Assembly: GCF_024227715.1 (NCBI RefSeq)
Contig: NZ_CP100450.1
Span: 54,990 to 118,989 of the forward strand
Origin: Halomarina litorea
GTDB lineage: Archaea > Halobacteriota > Halobacteria > Halobacteriales > Haloarculaceae
DNA: 64,000 bases
Direction: 5' to 3'
The position numbers were made by a program, and so were the translations under genes. Below the pieces are notes generated by a model. That model worked only from the letters and a program-made list of their open reading frames with translations. It was not told where the DNA came from and made no database searches. Position 1 is the stretch's first letter. Every line of letters begins with the position of its first letter. This document shows positions 17,211 through 24,446 of the stretch, one piece after another.

Positions 17211-18767
17211 ATGACGGTAGTCGGCCGTCTTGGCGCTCTGTTCGTGGTCCTCGGCGGGGCAGCTCTCCTGCTCGTGGACGGCCTCCGTTCTCCACCCAGC
17301 CTCTGGTACGCGGCCGCAAGTATCGCAGCCGGAACAACGATGGCCCTGTATCCGGTTATTTCGTCGCCATCTCCGCGGCGTCCGCAGCCTGCTCCTGAAC
17401 CCGCGTCTCCGAACACGTCCGAGGAGTCCACGACGGGTCCACCGATGCGGCAGACCGATTCACAGTCGGCTGATACAGAGCAGACGGCCGAGTCCACAGG
17501 ATCGAGCGAGCAGGAACCTGAACCAGCGAACGACAACGATCCGTATCCACCGCAGCCGCTAACGTCGGAAGAACCGGAGCCGCCGACATCGGAGCAACCT
17601 GAACTGTTGTCGACCACGGTGAAGAAGCAACACTCACACCCGGCCGATACCGGGACGACACAGCGAACGACCTCAAACACCGGTTCCTCCCAGACAAGGA
17701 AAACGGCGAGAACCTTGACCCACCGGCAAAGACACGTCACCTCCACAGCGTCACCACGTCGGAACCCATCCGCCGAGACCAACAACCCGTATTTCAAGCC
17801 GGTCGATTCGAGCCGTGAGATCAAGTTCGTTCAGGTCGACACCAAGTTCAGTTACCTCGACATTGACTGGGGACCGGAATTCATCGGTTTCGACCCGATT
17901 CCGGACCTCGTCGAGGTCGATGTCGGGCCGAGTGTCGTGAGCCACGAGCTGGTGCGCAGCCCGATCGAGATTAAGATCTCCTCGTTCCTCAAGGCCTTCC
18001 TCACCCCCACTCCGCGTAGCTCCGGTACCGCGGCCTCGAACGACAGTACGTGGCCGTCGACGGCACCGGACAACCACGCTCGCCGGCGGACTGACGACAC
18101 CGCCACCAGACGGAGATCGGCACCCCGCGATACCTGGGAGACTCGGTACCTTGAGCAAGACAGGCGTGTGGACCGCCGCCGTGAGCCGCTGACAGCCGCT
18201 GATAGACGGCAGCATCCAGCGGAGACATGGCCACGGTCATCCGGCCCGGAACCGGAGAACCACCGCCCAACAACTGCTGACACAAGCGGCTACGGTAGCC
18301 GTGAAGAGATTGGCACATTAGACGTCGGACGTTCCAGTATCCGTCGCTCCCTTGGCTCGGAGCCGGTCATAGACGAGGAACCGATTGGACCGCAGGATGT
18401 GGTTGTAGCCGATGAGCCGGCGGTTGATGTGGGGATGGATTATTCACCGCAGTGGGATGCCGATCCTTTCGGACTGACCGATGTCACCTCGGGATTCTCC
18501 GAGCTTGAAGAATCAGCGGTGGAACCGGTTGAACAGCCAGAATTCGGGTTTGGAATGTCCGACTGGCGGCCCGGAGTGTTGATCGAAGAACCCGTGATGG
18601 GTCCGGAAATCGGTGGGGAGATGTTGGGCTTGGACGGGTTCGCGGAGTCGCCAGAAAGCGCGGTCGATCTGCCTGGCCCCAACGTCGAAAACGGATCGAA
18701 CCCGTTGTTCCCCGAAGCGGAGAGCTTCTTTCAAGAAGACGCGGAGGACGACTGGCTGACGTTCTGA
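17211..18767 (+). CDS. Membrane-anchored protein with long disordered region
   Basis: A 518-residue protein. Two hydrophobic segments at the N-terminus (GRLGALFVVLGGAALLLVDG and SLWYAAASIAAGTTMALYPV) are followed by about 350 residues rich in Pro, Ser, Thr, Arg and Glu, then an acidic Gly/Pro/Glu-rich C-terminal third with repeated PV(I/M)DEEPIG-like and GFGMSDW segments. I start at the ATG at 17211; a TTG start at 17193 would only add six residues before the first helix. I recognise no family. The protein is probably anchored by the hairpin, with a large soluble tail. Confidence 0.65.
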   Translation: MTVVGRLGALFVVLGGAALLLVDGLRSPPSLWYAAASIAAGTTMALYPVISSPSPRRPQPAPEPASPNTSEESTTGPPMRQTDSQSADTEQTAESTGSSEQEPEPANDNDPYPPQPLTSEEPEPPTSEQPELLSTTVKKQHSHPADTGTTQRTTSNTGSSQTRKTARTLTHRQRHVTSTASPRRNPSAETNNPYFKPVDSSREIKFVQVDTKFSYLDIDWGPEFIGFDPIPDLVEVDVGPSVVSHELVRSPIEIKISSFLKAFLTPTPRSSGTAASNDSTWPSTAPDNHARRRTDDTATRRRSAPRDTWETRYLEQDRRVDRRREPLTAADRRQHPAETWPRSSGPEPENHRPTTADTSGYGSREEIGTLDVGRSSIRRSLGSEPVIDEEPIGPQDVVVADEPAVDVGMDYSPQWDADPFGLTDVTSGFSELEESAVEPVEQPEFGFGMSDWRPGVLIEEPVMGPEIGGEMLGLDGFAESPESAVDLPGPNVENGSNPLFPEAESFFQEDAEDDWLTF

Positions 18768-19297
18768 CGTCGCTTGCATGGGTTAGCCGAGGCAGGTCAA
18801 TAGGCTGTGCAGCCATCGCCACCGATACTTGATTGAAGACAGGCGTCGACGGCGACATGCACCACGCGCCGGTTCTGACGGCAGGCGAGTGTGTCGAGTT
18901 GGTCGCTTCGGCATTGATACCGCCTGGCTGAGCGACGGATTCCCACCGGGTTCGCCGATTGGGAGTGGCAACGCTCTGGAGGAGCACCGAAATCCGCCCA
19001 ATTTCTTATGCTCGCTCGATTACCTCGTCCAGAATGGGGTGGAAACTAGCCTCTTGATGGGAGATTGATTCTGAGTCAGTGGATATTTTATCCAAAACTG
19101 GCCTATTCACGCAACTGTGTTGGATAGAAAGAGCGGTAATCCATATCGCCATATACAGTTTATGTAATCAGATTCGGACCTTTCACAACCTGTATTAGCC
19201 GAATTCGGCAGTATTCAGATATCAACTTCCACTGTGTATTATCCCAGTTGTACACAGTAGATTTACGTGGGTCGCCGCCGTCGGTCGAGCACGAACC
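18768..19297. other. Intergenic region before the recombinase
   Basis: About 530 bp with no gene I can support. An ORF at 18829-19068 has a composition unlike protein. The last 230 bases are AT-rich and probably carry the recombinase promoter. No repeat of the two backbone families is present. Confidence 0.4.
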
Positions 19298-20422
19298 ATG
19301 GAACCCGACGAGGGCGACGCTACACCCGGGGGAACACCAGTCGAGACGGCCATCCAGCAGTACCTCGACAGCGTCGAGGCTGGTAACTCCAGGAAGAACT
19401 TCGCGTCGACCCTCGCGACGTGGCGCACCTGGCTGTGCGAGGAGCGCGGTGTGACGAGCCTCGAGGACCTGGACGTCCTCGACTGCCGCCGATACGCACG
19501 GCACCTCAAACAGCGAGCTCGCGACGGCGATCTAAAAGCAAGCACCGCGACTACCTACTACGCGTACGTCCGCGCGTTCCTCACGTTCTGCGTCGCAGAC
19601 GAACTCCTCGATACGAATCCGGCGAAAGCGAAGCGCGCGACGGACGAACTCCCGGAGGACCTCGGTGACACCGACCGGCAGTTCTGGCGGGAAAAGGAGC
19701 GGCAGGCGATCATGCGCTACGTCGACGAGCGTGTCGACCACGCCCTTGACGAAAAAGTGGACGTGAGTCGTGAGCAGGCCTTTCGTGATCGAGCAGTCGT
19801 TTATCTCCTGGGACTCTCGGGCGTTCGCGGCGCGGAGGTGTTCGCTGAACCCTCCGACGACAAGCGGAACGGCATCACCTGGGGAGACATCCAACTCGAC
19901 GCCGGCGCCGTCCGCGTCCTCGGGAAGTCACGAGCATACGAGTACGCACAACTTCCCGAGCGGGCCGCCACGGTACTAGAGCGGTACAGGACTGTCCTCG
20001 ATCCACCGACCGACGAGTGGCCAGTCTTTCCCAGCGGGCACGCTCCGTCGAAATATCGCGCCGTTCGCGAGCAGCTGGCCCACGAGGGAATTTCGGACGA
20101 CGAGATCGAGACCATCCTCGACGACAGTGATATCGACACAGTGCTCCGAGAATATGAGGTCGTCCCACCAGCGCTCTCGACGAACGGTGCTCGCAACCTG
20201 ATGAAGCGGCTGTGTGATGACGCTGACCTCGACGTCGACGGTGACTACCTGAAGCCACACGGCGCCCGTCGAGGGCTTGGTCACGAACTCTATGCGAGCG
20301 GCCACGCAGAACTCGCCCAATCAGCACTCCGACACGCGAGCATCGAGACGACCCACGAGTCTTACTCCGACATCCAAGCAGCTGAAACCGCGAAGCAAGT
20401 CGACGATCTCCTCGGGGAGTGA
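19298..20422 (+). CDS. Tyrosine recombinase / site-specific integrase
   Basis: A 374-residue XerC/D-type recombinase. The N-terminal SAM-like core-binding domain (about 10-110) carries the VETAIQQYLDSVEAGNSRKNFASTL pattern. The catalytic domain shows Arg near 177 (LSGVRGAEV), His321-x2-Arg324 (HGAR), His346 (RHAS) and the nucleophile Tyr356 (ESYSD). It may resolve plasmid multimers or integrate an element. A TTAACCAAC palindrome begins two bases after its stop, and a TTAA box follows. No obvious att duplication is seen. Confidence 0.9.
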   Translation: MEPDEGDATPGGTPVETAIQQYLDSVEAGNSRKNFASTLATWRTWLCEERGVTSLEDLDVLDCRRYARHLKQRARDGDLKASTATTYYAYVRAFLTFCVADELLDTNPAKAKRATDELPEDLGDTDRQFWREKERQAIMRYVDERVDHALDEKVDVSREQAFRDRAVVYLLGLSGVRGAEVFAEPSDDKRNGITWGDIQLDAGAVRVLGKSRAYEYAQLPERAATVLERYRTVLDPPTDEWPVFPSGHAPSKYRAVREQLAHEGISDDEIETILDDSDIDTVLREYEVVPPALSTNGARNLMKRLCDDADLDVDGDYLKPHGARRGLGHELYASGHAELAQSALRHASIETTHESYSDIQAAETAKQVDDLLGE

Positions 20423-20423
20423 G

Positions 20424-20464
20424 TTAACCAACGGTATTCCAATTGTATGGAGACTGTTGGTTAA
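20424..20464. repeat. TTAACCAAC palindrome, copy 2
   Basis: Perfect arms at 20424-20432 and 20456-20464 with a 23-bp spacer, starting two bases after the recombinase stop codon. The position could serve as terminator, operator or recombinase site; the long spacer is unlike a tyrosine recombinase core site. Confidence 0.85.
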
Positions 20465-20492
20465 AGCAGATGAGAACTCCCCAGACCATCAG

Positions 20493-20508
20493 TTAATTCT
20501 AATATTAA
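20493..20508. repeat. TTAA-N8-TTAA box, copy 2
   Basis: TTAATTCTAATATTAA, followed by GATTAATTC, lies 28 bases after palindrome copy 2. It differs from copy 4 at one position. Confidence 0.7.
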
Positions 20509-20737
20509 GATTAATTCTGGGAACATCCGGTCAGCTGTAGTGACTCAGCTATCATTGGTTACGGATGGAAGCGTGAGAACTCCCAGGCTTTGTTGAGCAC
20601 TTGAGGTCTGAGAAGTTTCTGGAGTCGTGCTGAACGTAGAGCGCTATCGGGTACGAAGGCGGGACGATGTGCCTGGTGACTATATCGCTAAGTACAGACG
20701 AAATATCTATTTCACACACCAATGATACTCTGGCAAG

Positions 20738-21088
20738 ATGCCAGGTATGGACCACGGTCTCGAACGAGGTTTCGGGATGATTGTCGAGACCGTCGTTGTT
20801 GCCCTCCTGATTAGTGAACTCGTTCCTCTGCTGGTTGAGCAAGGTATGCTCCCATCAGGTATCTTCTGGTGGGTGATTCCTGTTTCAATTGTGAGTGCGG
20901 TAATGACTGTAGATGCGTCTCGATACTGGTCGTTCGGATACCTCGCAGGCGTCTGTATCGGAATCTATCTCGCGATCCCAATCTTCCTCGAAGCAGGATT
21001 ACTGAGTCCACTTGACATACTGATTTACGGAGGTCTCGCACTTGCGGCAGTTGGCCTCCGAGTCAAGATTCACAGTTCGGGATTCTGA
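20738..21088 (+). CDS. Small membrane protein
   Basis: A 116-residue hydrophobic protein with about four membrane segments (FGMIVETVVVALLISELVPLL, IFWWVIPVSIVSAVMTV, YLAGVCIGIYLAIPIFL, ILIYGGLALAAVGLRV). Its start sits in a His/Met-containing stretch (MPGMDHGLERG). Family not recognised; the AT-rich upstream region could supply a promoter. Confidence 0.6.
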   Translation: MPGMDHGLERGFGMIVETVVVALLISELVPLLVEQGMLPSGIFWWVIPVSIVSAVMTVDASRYWSFGYLAGVCIGIYLAIPIFLEAGLLSPLDILIYGGLALAAVGLRVKIHSSGF

Positions 21089-21250
21089 CCAGCTGCCTGT
21101 CCAGTAGTTACATAGAACCCGGCGGCTCTGTTGAAATCCTATGCGTTCGACATCATCATCGCTAAAACAACCGTTCGGTAGGTGTGCGGACTTAGCGATT
21201 CGCCCTCTAACTCAAACGGCCTTGGAGAGCGCGAGAGGGTTGAGAATCGG

Positions 21251-21493
21251 TCAGGCTGAATCAGTCTTTTCGCGTTGCTTTTGTGCGAGATACACCAGCA
21301 ACCCGAGTATTCCAAAGACTCCGTATACTACTCCGCGCAGTTTCGGTGAAGACAAGCCCCGCTTGGTGGAATCTCGATAGACGTAGTAGCCGACGGTGGG
21401 CCAGAAAATCAGGAGATACAGACCTACACGGACGAACAGCCCGTAATATGCCGTGAGCCAGTCCATATCGGATACAAAAGAACGAACTGACAA
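21251..21493 (-). CDS. Small membrane protein carried inside the IS (passenger)
   Basis: An 80-residue protein with two membrane segments (YYGLFVRVGLYLLIFWPTVGYYVY and GVVYGVFGILGLLVYLAQK) and a basic C-terminus. It lies 16 bases downstream of the transposase stop on the same strand and wholly inside the IS ends. Its composition is unlike random sequence, so it looks like a true passenger gene. Function unknown. Confidence 0.6.
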   Translation of the reverse strand: MSVRSFVSDMDWLTAYYGLFVRVGLYLLIFWPTVGYYVYRDSTKRGLSSPKLRGVVYGVFGILGLLVYLAQKQREKTDSA

Positions 21494-21509
21494 ATACCTT
21501 GTCTACACC

Positions 21510-22337
21510 TCACGTTGAGAGGGCCTTGTCGATATTGTGGGTGAGACAGCCGACAGCGAGTTCCCGGAACTGCTTCCACCAGTGGCGTGAGCGGACGAAT
21601 GCACCGTACTTGCGTTTGAGTCGGGAGTTCACCGTCTCGTTCTGACTGCGCTGACCGTAGATATCGGCGTCCAGCCGAGCGTTCCATGCCTTCTGTAGCG
21701 ATGAAAACTCGCGGTGTTTGATGAGCGGTCGAACACCAGTTGCACGGGCTAATGTGCGAACCTTCTGGTCGTCGTATCCCTTGTCGCCGAGGAGAATCGC
21801 CACCTTCCCAGTATTTCGCTTGATGAGCGATGGTGCAATCTGAGAATCGTGCTTTCTGGTCGTCGTTACGTGTAAGTCGATGATTGCGTTCGACTTCGTG
21901 TCTACGAGAAGTGTGACTTTCAACTGCTGAATCGTCAGCTTTGTCCGCTTCGTGTAGTGCTTCGAGGCGTGACTCCGGTCGAACCCGGATGCATCGATAC
22001 CGACGACACCGTTGGTCGGAAGGGGTGTGACCGAGAGGTTGAGCAGGACACGCCAAACCGCCATATCGAGTCGGTTGAACGCTTTACACAACGCCGAAGG
22101 CGATGGAAGTTCCTCAAGGTCGATAGCGCTCCGAATCCGAGGCATCTCGATGAGTTCGTCAAGCAGGATTCGGTACGTTGTATTCTTCCGCACCTTGAGA
22201 CAGAGCAGGACGATGTGCTGGTGAAGTGTGTACCGTCGTTTCGAGAACTTCGAAGAGTAACGAGCGACAGCTCGCCGAGCCAAGTGATACGCCTGCTCAA
22301 CGAACCGGAGCAACCGCGATTTCGGGAGGGTCTGCAT
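21510..22337 (-). CDS. IS5-family DDE transposase
   Basis: A 275-residue transposase. The catalytic triad is visible: Asp in GVVGIDASGF, Asp in LLGDKGYDD, and Glu in SQNETVNSRLKRKYG with the Y-x2-R-x3-E-x6-K type signature. The N-terminal helical part (SKFSKRRYTLHQHIVLLCLKV) fits the family. The gene fills most of the element, and its start lies 39 bases inside the right inverted repeat. It appears intact and active-looking. Confidence 0.92.
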   Translation of the reverse strand: MQTLPKSRLLRFVEQAYHLARRAVARYSSKFSKRRYTLHQHIVLLCLKVRKNTTYRILLDELIEMPRIRSAIDLEELPSPSALCKAFNRLDMAVWRVLLNLSVTPLPTNGVVGIDASGFDRSHASKHYTKRTKLTIQQLKVTLLVDTKSNAIIDLHVTTTRKHDSQIAPSLIKRNTGKVAILLGDKGYDDQKVRTLARATGVRPLIKHREFSSLQKAWNARLDADIYGQRSQNETVNSRLKRKYGAFVRSRHWWKQFRELAVGCLTHNIDKALST

Positions 22338-22498
22338 TCGGTCAAACTACCGGGTGAACTTGTAACTCTCTGAGGGTTTCAACAGAGCCAACCCGGCTAA
22401 TTCTCCCCTCGTGATGAATCGGATTACGCTAATCGCTCGCCTTTCTCTTCTTGCGACAGCCTTGTATTTCGTGGAAAATTTGTGTTAGTCATTTATGG

Positions 22499-22511
22499 TA
22501 TCAACAGAGCC
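22499..22511. repeat. Solo IS inverted-repeat remnant
   Basis: TATCAACAGAGCC matches the right end of the neighbouring IS (TTTCAACAGAGCC) at 12 of 13 positions and is also followed by AAC. It sits 110 bp outside the intact element with no partner end nearby, so it may be a scar of an earlier insertion or a preferred target. Confidence 0.45.
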
Positions 22512-22560
22512 AACTCCAACGCCATACTTGTTCCTATGAGTCACTCAGCAACGTTTAATG

Positions 22561-22576
22561 TTAAGATTAGAATTAA
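22561..22576. repeat. TTAA-N8-TTAA box, copy 3
   Basis: TTAAGATTAGAATTAA is the exact reverse complement of copy 4 at 24211. It lies between the IS and the regulator gene. Confidence 0.75.
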
Positions 22577-22678
22577 TGTCAACGCAGCCCATTCGTAGTC
22601 TCACAGCAAGGCGCCAAGATAGCGGTAGCTTAGAGCGACCATGGTAGCTCTGAGAGAACATTCATCGGGGAAGACACC

Positions 22679-22825
22679 ATGAATACCAACTCAGATGAAA
22701 AGGCGCTCGCAGCCATTCACCATCGCTTCCAACAGTCGCAGCGACGGATATGGCGTTCGAAGTACCAGCCAACCTGGCGGCAGCGAAAAATCACTCTCTT
22801 CGAGACCCACCTAACAGACCGCTAG
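22679..22825 (+). CDS. Possible 48-residue basic peptide
   Basis: An ORF starting with a Met preceded by GGGGA (22667-22671) and ending four bases into the tail of the convergent regulator gene. It is Arg/Gln-rich (HHRFQQSQRRIWRSKYQPTW), an unusual composition for this acidic proteome. No family recognised; the call rests on the ribosome binding site and tight tail-to-tail fit only. Confidence 0.3.
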   Translation: MNTNSDEKALAAIHHRFQQSQRRIWRSKYQPTWRQRKITLFETHLTDR

Positions 22826-23298
22826 GGAGCCCCAGCCGCTTCCAGATTCGGTTCGTCGAATTCGAGTGCCTCTCTCACGGCTTCGGGAAGCGTCGGTCGC
22901 GGTGCGTCCTCGTGGCGCTGCACCCGCTCAGATTTTTTCGTCTCCTCGTAGACCGCTCGTGCAACCGGGACGCCCCGCAGGAAATTATGCTCGTAGAGGA
23001 TCTCAACCCCGCGCTCGGTTGGTCCCCAGAACTTTGACGGGAGATCTCGCGTCGACACGTTGGGTTCGTGCACGTAGACGTCGAGGATTCCTGCCTCTTG
23101 GAGTGTCTCGAGCTGGTCGAGGATAGCTGCCTCGTTCTTCGGAATCATGTAGTCGAGCTCGGCCAACGACGCGAGGTGTGCTGGGTGACCGAGGATCAAC
23201 TGCAAGATGAGGTGGCGCGTCTCCTGGGAGAGCAGCTCACGCATCCGCTGCTGCTCTGCGAAGGGATCCTCGAACCCTTCCGGGGCCGTGTCGCTCAT
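22822..23298 (-). CDS. Winged-helix transcriptional regulator
   Basis: A 158-residue ArsR/MarR-like winged helix protein. The DNA-binding core spans about residues 18-90: SQETRHLILQLILGHPAHLASLAELDYMIP, EAAILDQLETLQEAGILDVY, and a wing leading to the KFWGPTERGVEIL segment. The C-terminus is polar with a Glu-rich tail. I start at the Met at 23298, as the 17 residues before it do not look like protein. It is divergent from the 23414 gene with a 115-bp gap, so it may control that gene. Confidence 0.8.
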   Translation of the reverse strand: MSDTAPEGFEDPFAEQQRMRELLSQETRHLILQLILGHPAHLASLAELDYMIPKNEAAILDQLETLQEAGILDVYVHEPNVSTRDLPSKFWGPTERGVEILYEHNFLRGVPVARAVYEETKKSERVQRHEDAPRPTLPEAVREALEFDEPNLEAAGAP

Positions 23299-23413
23299 AC
23301 TGTAGAGTAGTGGGCTCGACTGCATAACGGTTTGGGTTGAATAAGTCAATAGAATCGCCGAAGCACTGAGTTAGTTAGAAACGCCTTTTATTCAGCCAGT
23401 ACAGTTCCCACGT

Positions 23414-24196
23414 ATGAGTGCTCCATCTGTGCCCCCGAACTCGGGCGAGATCATGAAGGCTGTGCAGCAGGCCTTACGCGGGCTCGACGTCGGGTCGACG
23501 GAGGCCGTGCAAATCCTCTCGTGGGCAAACAGTGAGACACCAGCAATCTACGACCGGGATCAAACCGCGTATCTCGTCCTCGGAAGCTACCGTGATCCGT
23601 ATCTCCGACGCGTACGGGCAGTCAGTGATCGGCTAAACCGCCGATACGGAACATATGCCTTCCTCATTGGAGACCTCACAGACATCGACCTCCACCGACT
23701 TCCGGAGTTCCGCGTGAAGTTCCATATCACGGCGACACTCTGTGATTACGTGGCTGCTGTATTCGAGCAAGATGCGGGCGGTGAGATCAACGAACTCGGC
23801 AAACTGGGCGAAACCGAGTACTTCGAAAAGGCGTACGCCTTCCCACGTGCATACCAGTGGGAAACGGAGGAACACCTCACTGACGAACGTGATGTGATCG
23901 CTGCTGCTGCGCAGATCAGCGCTGCCACCGACATCGATGACGAGATGAAGACGGCAGAACTCGAAGCCCTCGTCGAACGAGCGGACGACGCTGGAATCGA
24001 CATATCGGTCGATGCGGTGAGGACCACGCTTGAGGAGCACGATATCGAGGTTCCGTCGTACAGCTGGGTGCATCTGAACGACTTCCGTCTCTTCGAACTC
24101 CACGGACGATGTTATCCCTGGACGACTGAGGAAGAGCTACTCGACGCTACAGATGATCTTCCGGGGTCGCCGAGACCGGGGTGGGAACAACGGTAA
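23414..24196 (+). CDS. Hypothetical protein with TIR/nucleoside-deoxyribosyltransferase-like core
   Basis: A 260-residue protein of no family I can name with certainty. Residues 45-145 alternate strands and helices: TAYLVLGSYRD, VRAVSDRLNRRY, GTYAFLIGDL, ITATLCDYVAAVFEQ and GGEINELGKL. The last pair resembles the D-x-V-x-A-x-x-E and G-x-x-x-E-L-G signature of deoxyribosyltransferase and TIR-like folds; this is inference by pattern. Two small helical segments follow, with an unassigned Trp/His-containing tail. It is divergent from a winged-helix regulator and flanked by TTAA boxes. Possible nucleotide- or NAD-targeting effector. Confidence 0.7.
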   Translation: MSAPSVPPNSGEIMKAVQQALRGLDVGSTEAVQILSWANSETPAIYDRDQTAYLVLGSYRDPYLRRVRAVSDRLNRRYGTYAFLIGDLTDIDLHRLPEFRVKFHITATLCDYVAAVFEQDAGGEINELGKLGETEYFEKAYAFPRAYQWETEEHLTDERDVIAAAAQISAATDIDDEMKTAELEALVERADDAGIDISVDAVRTTLEEHDIEVPSYSWVHLNDFRLFELHGRCYPWTTEEELLDATDDLPGSPRPGWEQR

Positions 24197-24210
24197 GGCT
24201 TGTTTTAATA

Positions 24211-24226
24211 TTAATTCTAATCTTAA
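24211..24226. repeat. TTAA-N8-TTAA box, copy 4
   Basis: TTAATTCTAATCTTAA, 15 bases after the 23414 gene stop, continues as GAGTAGG, the same tail as copy 1. It is the exact inverse of copy 3. Confidence 0.75.
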
Positions 24227-24371
24227 GAGTAGGCCTTCCGTTGTTGCTCGGCATCAGTGTATCCAATCGAAAGTCGTCTTGTCCGAGAGAAAAGCCGTAG
24301 TTCCCACAGATTTGAACTGGTCCTCATTGAAACGGCGCCGTCCGTTATTCGGACAGAAGGTGCTATTAACC

Positions 24372-24387
24372 TTAACTCTAAGATTAA
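24372..24387. repeat. TTAA-N8-TTAA box, copy 5
   Basis: TTAACTCTAAGATTAA lies in the convergent gap between the 23414 gene and the helicase gene, 146 bp from copy 4. Confidence 0.65.
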
Positions 24388-24446
24388 ACTGGATTCACGC
24401 ACGGTATCAAGAGGCGTGACTGGCAAATTCCGTCCCAGTATTCGGC

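Larger units (their letters stand above)
21124..22389 (-). mobile_element. Complete IS5-family insertion sequence with passenger ORF
   Basis: The element is bounded by perfect 13-bp inverted repeats, GGCTCTGTTGAAA at 21124-21136 and TTTCAACAGAGCC at 22377-22389. An exact 8-bp target duplication, AACCCGGC, lies at 21116-21123 and 22390-22397. Total length 1266 bp. It holds the transposase and an 80-residue membrane ORF on the same strand. The intact ends and duplication indicate a recent, simple insertion. Confidence 0.9.

Noticed and set aside
18829..19068. Possible 79-residue gene before the recombinase
   Set aside because: Arg-rich start, no motif, and no ribosome binding site; likely chance.
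20424..20464. Recombinase crossover site next to the integrase gene
   Set aside because: Tyrosine recombinase core sites have 6-8 bp between arms; here it is 23 bp and the same palindrome occurs at four other places.
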